Part shown: positions 37,386 to 48,281 of the stretch, piece by piece
How the letters are laid out: each line of letters opens with the position of its first letter
Numbering within the stretch: position 1 is the first letter of the stretch
The notes under the pieces: model-generated
What the model saw: only the letters and a program-made list of their open reading frames with translations
The model's database searches: none
What the model was told of the DNA's origin: nothing
Assembly: GCA_034509925.1 (NCBI GenBank)
Contig: CM067531.1
Coordinates: forward strand, 4,434,001-4,498,000
Source: Hirudinaria manillensis
Lineage: Eukaryota; Annelida; Clitellata; Hirudinida; Hirudinidae
Direction: 5' to 3'
Length of the DNA stretch: 64,000 nucleotides
Made by a program: the position numbers and the translations under genes

Positions 37386-39813
37386 ATGCATCAAACTTGG
37401 ATGTGTCTTAACAAGATATTGTTCTGCGCATATTTCACATCGTGGAAGTTTTTATCTGCTCCCGCGGAACCTCGCGGTAAGATTAATTCGAATCATTGTG
37501 ATTCATCAATTCATTTGAGCTGTTAAATAGTTACCTAAGTGTTTTCGTTAAATACGAATACTTAAATATGAATATGAATATTTATATCTATTACAGGAGT
37601 TCATAGAGTTGTTTCAATAAATAAAGCCAACGTTCATCTGCCTTGCTCAGTTGAGTTGGATATAACTGTGAGTTGGATAAGTCCGCGTGGTGATTACGTT
37701 GTAAGCGAAGGTGCAATCACTTCAAAGTATCAAAAAGTGGCAGATGTTGTTGGTACAAAACATTCAGAGGAGCACCACTTGTTGCTCAAGTTTTCAGTTT
37801 ATCCAGAGCATGTTGGTTTGTGGCTTTGCATGGCAGGTTCCCCGACTTTAAAAACTTTCGCCATCAATCTCACTTTGCTCGTGCCACCTCCAGAATTGGT
37901 TTTATTTAAATTTTTCCGGTCATCCAATTTTTCTGAAAGTAAAACATAGTTCAATCGAACATGCGCAGAAGCCATCAATTTCTTCTCAGGAGTTTGAAAA
38001 TGAGGACCGCGATGTATTTGTAATTACCTGTACGGGACATTTTGCTTTTCCGCCCGTATTTCTTACCTGGAGGAGAAGTAGTTATAGAAGGATTTCTAGG
38101 AAAAAATTTAAAAAAAAAAAAAAAATTATCTTTTCAGAGTCGGGTCCCGATATCGAAACAACTCTTCCAAAGTACATTGTTTCAACAGATGGCCTGGTGT
38201 CTGTAAGCTTAGATCTCATCCTGACCAAGAATCATTTTGGCAGCATTTATGAATGCTCTTGCAGTCATGAAACTCATACCGATGTTGCCATTGCTTCCTT
38301 CAGCTTCGGCACTCCACTCACTAATTTGCATAAGTCTTGTAATTATTTTTACAAGTACAAACTTCAAGTAGAGCTACTAACGTTAAATAATTAATTATTT
38401 TATATTTTATAAAAAATGATGAATTATTAATTAATTCTGGATCTGTTTTATCTAAAATTTCAGATGTTTATAAAAGACGCGATGTGGTTTCTCTTGGTTC
38501 GTCGGACAAAACATTCCTCACGATTACTATTATTTTCACTCTCTGCTGCTTTGTGCTGTCCTTCGTCCTTTGTAAAGTCAAACGCATTTGGAGATGGAAG
38601 AGAAGTTTGTGCAATTGTTATGAAATTCTAACAATATATTACAATATTGATAGTAGCATTATTAATAACTTTTATGCAAACACCCAGTTCATTTTAACTT
38701 ACTTTTGTATAAACTAAAACGTTTCGTTTTAAATTGCATAAATATTGAGATAAATAACTTTTAAGGTTCTGGAACGGATATCCCGCATGGTGTAAAGATT
38801 CTAAAAACCGAAAATCAAATTCAAAGCCTCACTGATCCCCCAAATACAAATGGAAAAAGTTATTTTGCATTATATTTTCTAAATTGTTTCAAAACAATAT
38901 TTGCTAAACGCGATTCATTTACTTCCAGGTTTTCGAGACTATAATCTATTGAGAAATAAGCTGGCGTTTTTCTGCCAATTGCTGCTCTTATTAATACTGT
39001 TACTTGCAATACCTGTTTATTACAAAGGTTTGGAAATACCATTTCAACCAAGTGAGTGAAGCTAGCGAAAAGCAATAAAAAATAGATTTTAAGTGAACAA
39101 CGTTTATTTTAAGGCGTTGATGTAGTTGTGCCAGTTTTTATTGGTTCCGCGTTATGGTTGGACTGCAGGACCTTGTTCTCCGTGGATAACTTGTTGAGAA
39201 TCAAATGGATATTCAATGGAGAAGCATTTTACATCCAACATCTTAGTAACTCGCATATCATCGGATCTCCTGAGAATACTTCTGTTGGTATCCATAAAGG
39301 AATGAGAGTGACTTCTGCAAGCGTCGGACAAATCACCATTTGGCCAGTTTTGCCTGGACGCGATGATGGATTGTATACTTGTGAAGTGTTGACGATGACA
39401 CAAGAAATTAAAAAGATGGTTTTACAAGTTTACGTTTGTAAGTTCTTAATACCTCATTACTGTAACAATTATTATGTTAACATAATAAAATCAGTTAGTT
39501 TGATAATTACATAGTATTGTATAATATGTCAGTGTAACATTATAACAAATAATATATTTTCAGTATCCAAGCCAACCGCAAATTCCGTCCTGATAGGAAT
39601 GATAATTTTCTCCATCCTGTGCTCGATCTGCATTCTAATACTTTTGTTTTTCAATTGCATTCAATTTTTACTCTGCAATAAGAAAGGTTTGCATCTGTGA
39701 AATACAGTGAATTGTTTTAAACTTCTGACGTGAATTTTCAACTTTAACAAAAAACAGGGGAAGTCGAAAACGATCACAACGGTCAGTTTGGGGACGCCAC
39801 TCTCAGACATTGA
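37386..39813 (+). CDS. Immunoglobulin-domain membrane protein with three predicted membrane segments
   Basis: Predicted exons: 37386-37476, 37597-37898, 37991-38077, 38138-38338, 38464-38604, 38766-38858, 38929-39027, 39114-39437, 39564-39686, 39758-39813 (TGA). A signal peptide is followed by Ig domain 1 (LPCSV, SWI, GLWLCMAG) and Ig domain 2 (ITCTG, YECSC). A TM segment (FLTITIIFTLCCFVLSFVL) with a basic stop-transfer comes next, then a short linker and a second TM ([18 protein letters not shown]). An IgV-like domain (LDCRT, IKWIFNG, DDGLYTCEV), a third TM and a 30-residue tail complete it. All exons from 38138 onward end in phase 1, as is usual for Ig genes. Exon 37991-38077 appears one base short: the frame breaks between ITCTG and FPPVFLTW. 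Two adjacent genes are an alternative, but no Met starts the second half. Family not recognised. Confidence 0.65.
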
Positions 39814-39917
39814 CATCGAAACATTTCATCGCATTTTAATGTTTTTGCTAACTTTACTTTACATTAACTAGACTGATATCACGATTATCTCATAATTTTC
39901 TTCTTATTTTATAAAAT

Positions 39918-39923
39918 AATAAA
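39918..39923 (+). terminator. Poly(A) signal AATAAA of the Ig gene
   Basis: AATAAA 105 bp after the stop codon of the Ig-domain gene. Confidence 0.5.
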
Positions 39924-40349
39924 ATTGCTTGTTAAAGCTTGTGTTTATGAGTCGGAATTGAAGGCAATAACAAAGAAGAGTGGTTGATTCATATTTTATT
40001 TTATGGATATTTTGTAATTAAGGTATTATATTGTATAAGTATTAAAATTACAATTTAAATAGAATTTTCTGTTGACGAAATAACAAGTTGTTGATGACTT
40101 CTGTTATTTCATGTATTGATCTAGATTTTATGAATTTATTTCTCCGGCAATATCACAAAATCGTTAATTGCATGTAGATTCCAGGTGACCAATCAATACA
40201 AATCACTTCCATTTTCACCTGCTCATCACCGGAAATTTTATTCCCGAATTCCACGTTAAATTAAAGATATAATGCAGGTAGAAAGACACCATTTTCAATA
40301 AGACGATCACATCAACGATCGAGCATTTTGAAATCATTGCAAGAAAAGC
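39924..40349. other. Intergenic between Ig gene and GPCR A
   Basis: Convergent 3' flanks; nothing else recognised. Confidence 0.5.
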
Positions 40350-41609
40350 CTAGCGACCTCGACGAAAGATGTTTGTCAGGACTTTGCAATAAGCCTCTTT
40401 GAAGTCCTTGTTGGTTAGGCCATAGATGAGCCATGTCATGTAAATACTTATGAAAGTTATGACGGTTCCAGCTTCGAGAAAGTAGGTGGTGAAGATGTTG
40501 GGCTGTTTTATGACTACTTTCAGTACTTTCCCGACGACTAAGGGAAGCCAACTGAAGTAAAAGAATCCGATAATTACCGTAACTGTTTTAGTCGTTTTTA
40601 ATTCTCGCCGGTTTTTATGGAAAACGGAGTTCTGATCTGAATTTCGAATGAGAAGGCTTTTTAAGGAATCATTTCGAAAACAAGCAATTCAGTTCAAAAT
40701 TCTTTTATAAAATTGGTTCATAAAAACTTCAACAATTCAATAAGTGAGATGGTTTAATCAAACAGTCACAAAAATGCCTACTTGTCATAGAGAATTTGGA
40801 TTCTACGGTAGCAACAACTTGAACGACGTTCATGGCAGAAATTCTGCGGTACTGTCCGAGTGCAATATAGAATATTCTGGAATACGTATAAGTTATCAAT
40901 ATCGAAACTATAATGAACCCAATTAGAACCGGTAGTAAAAGCTGCATGTCAGTGTACGGTGCAAGGCATGTTGCTTTTCCCGTTCCAAAGAAATAGTTGA
41001 GGAGAACAGGACTGATGATGATCCACGATGTTCCCATCAAGATCTTCACTCTTTTCTCCGACATCCAGCTTCTGTATTGGAACGGATGAACAATGGCAAT
41101 GTATCTGATTACAACAAAAATAGATTCAGTGCTTATTTTAATAATCGAAAAAATTTCATTAATGAAGTTAGTGGTATTTTAATGGTTTACCTTTCAACGC
41201 AGAGTAAACAGACCATGAAATACATGATGCAAGCGGGAATTTGCTGAATGGGAGCTCTTAGGATGAGTTCCAGCTTCATGAAACACGGTCGAACTTTAAA
41301 GTAATAAAGTTTCAAAGTCCAATTTGCATTGTACAGGCAACCGAGACCAGCAATGATGTTCGACACTGACAGACCTCCCATGATGAGGGACGTACTAGGA
41401 TTATAGCTTGACACGTACTTCAATAATGCAAACAAGTTGAATATGTTTCCAAAAATTGCCACAACAGCTCCTAGAATTGTTGCCAGACTTTTTATAAGAA
41501 CGGATATTTTCGAATTAAGTGGTGTCTCATCCACGTCAACGACAACCGTGGTGAAGTTGTAACTTCTTGTTAAATAACTACTTGTGGAGGATCCGTTGAA
41601 TAAGGACAT
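40350..41609 (-). CDS. Rhodopsin-like orphan GPCR A
   Basis: Exons 41191-41609, 40782-41104 and 40350-40636 (TAG) join in phase (2, then 1) to give 342 aa. The extracellular N-terminus has two N-glycosylation sites (NGS, NFT). TM1 carries IFGNIFNLFALL, TM3 ends LLCVERYIAIVHP (ERY for DRY; the intron interrupts the Arg codon), TM6 has FFYFSWLPLVVG, and TM7 ends TWLIYGLTNKDFKEAY, replacing NPxxY. The third intracellular loop is short. Exon order, junction positions and motifs match GPCR B 2 kb away, so the two are tandem duplicates. The ligand is unknown; it is not close to any family I can name. Confidence 0.85.
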
Positions 41610-41735
41610 AGCTGTAGATTTTTGGCATGGGAATACTATTCCCGGGATATTGTAAATTTCAATACGTCACTTCAACAGGTAAAGTTATTAAATGTATTTC
41701 CAAGTTGGAATATTTATTGGAATAAATTATTTATT

Positions 41736-41771
41736 CGAGAATATTTTTTGGTTGCTTTGAAGCACCGTATA
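41736..41771 (+). pseudogene. Inverted fragment of a GPCR exon 2
   Basis: About 38 bp here matches, with about 3 differences, the minus-strand segment of GPCR B exon 2 encoding FLVALKHR, but points the other way (+). It reads EYFLVALKHR and then degenerates. It sits in the spacer between the two GPCR genes. Confidence 0.5.
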
Positions 41772-42170
41772 ATCAATTACAATAGTTTTCATGTAAATTT
41801 AAAGATGCCTTTACAATAGAAAAGCCTTTCCTAATTGAAATTTGGACCAGTTGACCAATTGAAAGTGAAACGCAAAAGTCATGAAATAATTGAGTCGCAA
41901 ATTCTGACTTTTCCCATAATGATTTAACATCTACATTTATTTATGCAGAATTGTGAAAAGCATAAAGATGTCTGCTATACGTGCAGTGCCCTGTCAACTA
42001 ATTCCAAATCAATTCTGATTAGCTCTGTCTGTGGATGACAAGGAAGGGAAGTTAATTGATCGTTTCGAAGTTACTTAATTGCGAGTAATTGCGAGTAATT
42101 ATTAATGATGACTTTCCCTCCGTGGAATATCTAAAGAAATTCTAACAATTCGATTGTAATCGTTTATTTA
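41772..42170. other. Spacer between the two GPCR genes
   Basis: Non-coding, AT-rich; no other feature seen. Confidence 0.5.
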
Positions 42171-43426
42171 TTATCCCATATTCAAATTGGACTTGATTTT
42201 GACCCTGAAGCAAATAGCTGTCAGGGGTTTGAGTACCTTTATGTAAGCTGTTCTGAATTCTTTGTTGCTCGCTCCGTAAATCCACCAGACGAGATTTATG
42301 TATGTGAATAGTAAGATTCCTCCTAGTTCGTTGAAATAGGAAGCAGCAATTTTGCTATCGGTGAGGCTAATCATTCTTCCAATTATAATGGGCAACCAGG
42401 AAATGTAAAACAATCCGACTACTATTGCTACAGTCTTTGCGGCTTTAAATTCCTTCTTTATTTCCATTGCTGAATTTGCCTCAATTTTTAGGCTCTTGTC
42501 TACAATAAAGTTTAAAAGGAAAATCCAGTTCGTAATTATTTTTCTTTGAATAAGTACTTCTAATGTAAAATCCAAAAGCTAAATAATTGTAAATGAATGT
42601 GGAATATTGTGCTTACCTGGAACTACATTGGGAACTGAACATATACTGGACACAACTTGAATTTTAGAAATTCTGCTACGGTGCTTCAAAGCAACCAAAA
42701 ATATTCCGGAATAAGTAAACGTTATTATTATTGATATCAAGGCGAAAATTAAAAAGAGAGAACTCAGCCTTTGTGCATCGGTGTATCGATATCCGCAATC
42801 GGTTTTATTCAAACCCAGGATATAGAAGAGAATGATTGGACTGATGATGATCCATGAAAATCCGATCAAGATTTTGACTCGTTTAACGGACATCCACGTC
42901 TCATATTTGAATGGGTGAACAATGGCTACATACCTACATGGGAACATTAAGATGTACGATGAAATACTGACTCATATGATTTAAGGCGATGCAAAGGAAT
43001 TCACCTTTCCACACAAAGGAGGCTCACTTGGAAGTACATGACAGTTCCAGGTAGCTGTTGCATGGGAAGACTGAGTAAGAAGTCGACCTCCATGGAACAA
43101 GGAGAAATTTTAAAATAATAAATCTTCATATTCCAATAGGAATAATAACATCCTCCGAGACCAGCTATTGCGTTGGTCACAAATAAACTTCCCATTATTA
43201 GGGCCGTGCTTGGTTTAAGGTTAGGCAAGTACTTACGCAGCGCGATTATAGCAACTGCACTGCCAAATATACTGACAACTTCACCGACCACGTAATAAAT
43301 GCTTCTCATTAAAACTTGAAAAGGAGAATTTATTGGCAAATCGAAAACATTTAAATTGGCGTTAGAAATTGACTGAGTCGTGTTGATTTCCCGCGAAATA
43401 TCGAAGAATGAAATGGAATAATTCAT
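42171..43426 (-). CDS. Rhodopsin-like orphan GPCR B
   Basis: Exons 43005-43426, 42617-42933 and 42171-42499 (TAA) join in the same phases as in GPCR A, giving 355 aa. The N-terminus has a glycosylation site (NYS) and another near residue 15 (NTT). Motifs: IFGSAVAIIALRKY (TM1), LLCVERYVAIVHP (TM3 end), LFYISWLPIIIG (TM6), WWIYGASNKEFRTAY (TM7 end). Shared with GPCR A are the PSTxLIMG sequence after TM1, WMSxKRVKILxG and the Trp-X-Ile-Tyr-Gly ending of TM7. The C-terminal tail is basic. Confidence 0.86.
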
Positions 43427-43973
43427 TTTTAATACGGAAACTCGCTCTAAATTGCATTTATATCTGATAAATGAACGAACTTAAAGGCTTCTTTGCGTGA
43501 CTATTTTCAGAAATTGATTTTCGAAGCTTCTCTAAAACCAACCGCACTTAGAAACTTTCAATGTTTAAACCTTTTGCATTTAACTGCACTCATTCAAGTT
43601 TACTTGTTCTGCTGATTTTCACCAAAGTTTGACCAACGTGGCTCTCGAGAAGTTTTGTTTGTATCCACCTTTTATGAAATTTGTCTCCAGCGTCTCTCCG
43701 CTCTTCCACTGTGAGACACGATAATACGATAAATATGTAAATCTAATTTGTTGCACTACGAAAAATTGGTACGTGTACAATCCCATTGCTTCTAAAGCTA
43801 TTTATGGGCCAAATTTGTGAAGAGTTAATGTTTATGAAAACTGGGAATTTTTAAAGTTTTAAACTTTTCAAAGTTTGTTATTAAAGTACTGAAAAAATGT
43901 CATTCATCCATGATACATGACTAATTAAAATTTACTTTATGTAGAATTGACTATTTAATAAATAAAAATTTAG
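43427..43973. other. Intergenic, no gene recognised
   Basis: Upstream flank of GPCR B and 3' flank of the small minus-strand gene; a reversed AATAAA (TTTATT) is near 43951-43963. Confidence 0.4.
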
Positions 43974-44156
43974 CTATTGGTGCAGGCTCCAAGTACTTGG
44001 TACCGGCTTTTGAAAACGGGGTATTGGCCACAAGTCTGGTAAACAATCTTCATCTTCTGTGTCTTTGGTTTCACCTTTAGTAACATTGTCTTCATCACTG
44101 AACGTAGATTCTGCCAGAATCTGATCAAGAGCGTCAGCTGTGGACTACTCACCCAT
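43974..44156 (-). CDS. Small acidic protein, possibly with a 15-nt intron
   Basis: The minus strand at 43974-44137 holds an open segment with strong coding character, reading LDQILAESTFSDEDN, then EDEDCLPDLWPIPRF and ending WSLHQ before TAG. It has no in-frame Met and an in-frame stop just upstream. Removing 44138-44152 (GTGAGTAGTCCACAG) joins ATGG to CTGACG and gives MADALDQILA, a 55-aa product. Alternatively the segment is the last exon of a gene whose earlier exon I could not find; the acceptor CCACAG has little polypyrimidine. The start would be 172 bp from the HECT gene's first exon, in divergent orientation. I do not recognise the family. Confidence 0.4.
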
Positions 44157-44328
44157 AGCGATGTTTCTTTTCTAAATGTAAATAAATTAAACTAAACCTA
44201 TGCATGTAAGTAAAGCAAAATGGCTAAATTTTTGTAAAGATTAAACTAATATCCAGAAGTTCCTAAATTTGTTGATCAGTCAAATATAAACTAAGTTTTA
44301 TTTTGCATTATGCACCCCTGATGTAAAT

Positions 44329-47300
44329 ATGCCGCCGACCTCAACCGATAAAGGTAAATATTACAAGAAAAATTAAAAATTATATTAAATATTAAAATAA
44401 CTAGTAAATTTCAACAATTCTCAATCAAACAAAAAATGCGCGTTAAATTAAAGTTAGAAATTAATTATATCAAGTAAATATTAATATTCAGAATCTTTTT
44501 AATAGTACCACTATAATGCACCGATGTTGGAACAAATAACCTAACGTAAACAATTACATATAACTTGTATAATAATAATAATAACAGTTCCGTTGTAAAA
44601 CCGAACAGCACACCTAATTAATCCAGACACATTTCTTAAAAAGTATCTAAAATGCGTGATTTCGAAAAAATAGAAGAAGAAACAATAGAATTTCTACTCG
44701 ACCTGAAGAGAGCATCCCCCGACCACATACAAGGGTTAATTGATGATAGTCCATCTTTAGCACGTAGATTTAAAGACATCCATGTTGTCTTTAGTGTCTG
44801 GCAACATACCCCGTTAAAATTTAAGAACGGCATCTTAGGGAACAATTTTCTTAATTTACTCGTTGGACTTTCGACGTACGAAGTTATATCTGATATAGAA
44901 GAAATATTGATGGTCTTATTCGATTTGGTGTCTGTATACGGTCGCGTCGACTTTAAGAGACTCAAGATCTTAGAACAAAGTGGTATCGTGAAGGCTCTTA
45001 TCAAGATAATGGATCATGAAACGGATAACGGACTTGTCAAATGCGTAATGAATGAAGCAACCTGCGAAATCACTGTAGCACACATTATTTCTGAATTTTT
45101 GCCTGCAGTATCGTATTGTCTGTGTTACCAAACTTTGAATGACATTGGCATGGGAATTTTATTGGCTGGTAGTCATGCTGCAAATTCAGACCATCTCATT
45201 TCCACTCTCGAGAGAATATTTCCTCTAATTTACGAATTGTGCACGGGTTCCAAACCGCTGTTCGTGCATCAGGTTCTTTTGTTGAAATGTATATACTGGG
45301 CAAACAGTTTAGATGTGCTGTCTAACTTTGTACAAATTGAGAACCTTTTGCTATTCGTAAAAGATTTGGTCTTGTCGGTAAGTGAGGAAAATACCATGAT
45401 TGGTTTGGCGCTCATGAAAACCTTAATAGACAAACATGTGAGATCATTTCAAAGCACAAAACTCTTCCAAGTCTTACATAACAACTCGAATGTCGAGTTG
45501 CTCTTGGATGACGACAAATGGGGATGGGTGGAAGACATGTGGGCAAGGTCTATAACATTTTGGGTAGACGGATACCAAGAAATGATTTCTATCCAGACAA
45601 ACCTTCAATTCCGTATAAGTAAGATGAATACAATGATCCAATATTTTCTCCCGGAAAAGAACGATTCTATGGATCTTTGCTCAATGTATGATTTGAGATA
45701 CGCTCGCTTGTCATCATCTTTGGCATTACTCTTGAATTTGCCGAAAAACATGCCTTTCAATGAGCCTCATATACTCCAAAGAATGGTTGAGCTGTCAAAT
45801 GGAATCGAAAACTTTAAAACTCTTGTCAATTCACTTGTTCGAACACTCGATTTTATCCTAATAGATCAGGGTTTCGTTATTTATATCGACGATATGGATG
45901 GTAAAGACTGTTGGAATTGGTCACCGGAGTCAGAAAAGACAGTCAGCATGGGATTATGCATTTCGGCATCAATGAACAGAGTTCTCGGTTTGTCAAATTC
46001 GCCAAATGAACTGCAAACGAACCCGCTGGTCCAAGCTCTGAGACTGTTATCAATTTATCACGAGGTAAATGAAAATTGGGGGATGATTTTTGGCCTTGTG
46101 ACAACCGAAAAGCTGATCGATAGAAATCATTTCGTCAGTAAAAATTTTCAAATGGTTTACCTTAATATGATCAGTGAGAAAAAGTTCAAAAATTTCACCA
46201 ATATATTGGCATTAATTAACAAGATGGCAGATCATTATCCATTTTTATTGTCTTATGAGGTGCGTGAAAATTTGTTCTCTCTGGACGTAGAAACTCGACT
46301 TTATAATTACTTTAGCTCTGGTGAAGAAGACTCAGTAGATGTTCCCAGGAGGGATCTGGCTAATTTTGTTTCCGACAACCTTAATTTGTTTAATACTCCG
46401 AAATCGTTGACTCGGAAAATAAAATTCGAAGGAGAAATCGCAACCGGTCTTGGTCCTGTGAAAGAATTTTACACAGAGTTCTCTCGAGATTGTCAAAGAT
46501 ATGAATTGGACGTATGGATGGGCAATCCAGTTAACAGCACCAACGGAGCGACGTATGTTCACTCACCTGAAGGTTTATTTCCTAAGCCATGCTCTTCAAC
46601 AAGGTCCCAAGATATGATGGAAGCCGTCGGGGTTATTATAGCAAAATCACTAGCAATTGGTGTGAGACTCGACATTAATTTCAGCAGTGCATTCTACAAG
46701 ACCCTAATGGGTACGATTACAGGAATGCAATATCTTTCACTTGGTGATCTAAAACATGTTATTCCCTGCTTCAAATTTGTGATAAGTTTAGTTAGAACAA
46801 TGAAAGAGAAATGGAGCATTAACAATAACGAATCTCTAACTTATGAGGAGCGCGCAGTTGCAATATCAAAATTGCAATGCGATGGATGCTCTTTTGAAGA
46901 TTTGTGTATCAATTTCACTCTTCCTGGATTCCCATCCGTGGAAATGAAGGAAGGTGGCGAAAATATTCTTTTGACCGTTCATAATGTGGAAGAATATTTG
47001 CAGTTATTGATCTGGTGGCTACTTCACAAAGGTCCTGAGGCCAGTTTCAAACGACTCAAGGATGGATTTAACCGTTTTTTTCCAGTGCAGTTTTTAAATC
47101 GATTCTATTTCGACGAACTCGATCAACTAATTTGTGGCATTCGGAAAGAACAGTGGACCGTTGAATATCTCAGAGATAATTGCATTTTGGACGATGGACT
47201 TTCTGTGGATACTCCGGTCGTTCAACATCTGTTTGAAGTTCTCTCGTCGCTGACTGCCTCTGATCATGAACATTTTGTTCAATTCGTTACAAGTAGTCCA

Positions 47301-47507
47301 AGGTTACCCTGTGGAGGTCTGAAAAGTTTGACACCAAGACTTGCAATCAAAATCAGGGAGCGTGATGGAGATCCTGATCAATATTTCCCTTCATCCTGGA
47401 CATGTTTCAACGCTTTGGTTATAAATCGTTACAGCTGTAAGGTAGTTCTTGAAGAACGGCTTCTCTTTGCTATTAGAGAAGGGGCAAATTCTTTCGGATT
47501 TGCTTAA
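44329..47507 (+). CDS. TRIP12/UFD4-like HECT E3 ubiquitin ligase, shortened
   Basis: A tiny first exon 44329-44353 (MPPTSTDK, donor GTAAAT) joins in phase to 44644-47507, giving about 962 aa; ATG 44652 would give 951 aa. The C-terminal 400 residues are a HECT domain of the TRIP12 type: EGEIATGLGPVKEFY, FTLPGFPSVE, VEEYLQLLIWW, SPRLPCGG, and the catalytic Cys in SSWTCFN, 33 residues from the end. The N-terminal half looks helical, perhaps ARM-like, with no WWE domain seen. Human TRIP12 is about twice as long. These enzymes form a Cys-ubiquitin thioester and act in ubiquitin-fusion degradation. The 2.86-kb uninterrupted coding exon is unlike the other genes here, which suggests a retrocopy that later gained a 5' intron. 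Confidence 0.9.
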
Positions 47508-47558
47508 AGATAGTCATTTATCATTCGTATAAATTTTTATATTAATTGTTTTAAGAGA

Positions 47559-47564
47559 ATAAAC
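47559..47564 (+). terminator. Poly(A) signal AATAAA of the HECT gene
   Basis: AATAAA 52 bp after the HECT stop codon. Confidence 0.6.
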
Positions 47565-47764
47565 GGTACGATAGTATTTTTGTATGTAGCCAAATTCTGA
47601 GTTTGTTTCGGATAATATATTAAATTATGTTGAATATATTTATAAGGTCCCATTTCGAAGACTAATGGTATTTGCGGCTAATCTTTGTCATAATAAATGT
47701 TCTTATGTTATTATAAATATATTTGCAGAAATCGCGCCAGACACAAATTTAATCTTGAAGCCAA

Positions 47765-48277
47765 TGTCAGGAGTGAGATCTAAAGTTGAAGGGAAATCCA
47801 AGAGTAGCTAAGGCAGAGGCTTTATTACTTAAAAGTGAAAAGATGTGTAAATTCATGGAAGAATTGACCCTGCCCGGATCTGAGTTGAAACAACAAAACC
47901 TGAACCCAACAGGTCTAATAGCCCAGATGCAGGAGCGACTTGGGGCATGGCTGACGGAGAATGATCATGACCCCGGAAGAATACATATTCAAGAGCCCAC
48001 CATCAGCCAGCACGATTGCTTTGCGGGAACAAATCAGGAACACGCGTATGGCTGAACTGAAGAATTTTTTCTAAAAGCCTTCGAAATCGAAGTAGTTCCG
48101 TGGCAAGTTGCCTCGTTGGTCTCGGGTGAAAACTATACCGAGAAGAGTTCTGATGGAAGCACTTTTGAGGAGATCAAAGTGATACTCCCATGTTGCGAGG
48201 AACTACGAGAGGAACTCTGCGAAAAGGGTGCCAAAGAGAAATAAATTAGATCCATGGTTACGTATTCACTCCTGACA
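47765..48277. mobile_element. Mobile-element remnant with perfect 12-bp inverted ends
   Basis: TGTCAGGAGTGA at 47765-47776 is the exact reverse complement of TCACTCCTGACA at 48266-48277, and CCAA flanks both sides directly (47761-47764, 48278-48281), as for a 4-bp target duplication. The 513-bp body holds gag-like coding pieces on + (an 89-codon frame at 47786-48055 with EALLLKSEKMCKFMEEL, and a second open stretch ending AAAGAGAAATAA near 48244). TG...CA ends and 4-bp duplications fit a solo LTR. However, TTGGTGTCAGGAGTGA (minus strand, 48281-48266) also resembles a Gypsy-type primer-binding-site junction, so part of an internal region is an alternative. Confidence 0.5.
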
Positions 48278-48281
48278 CCAA

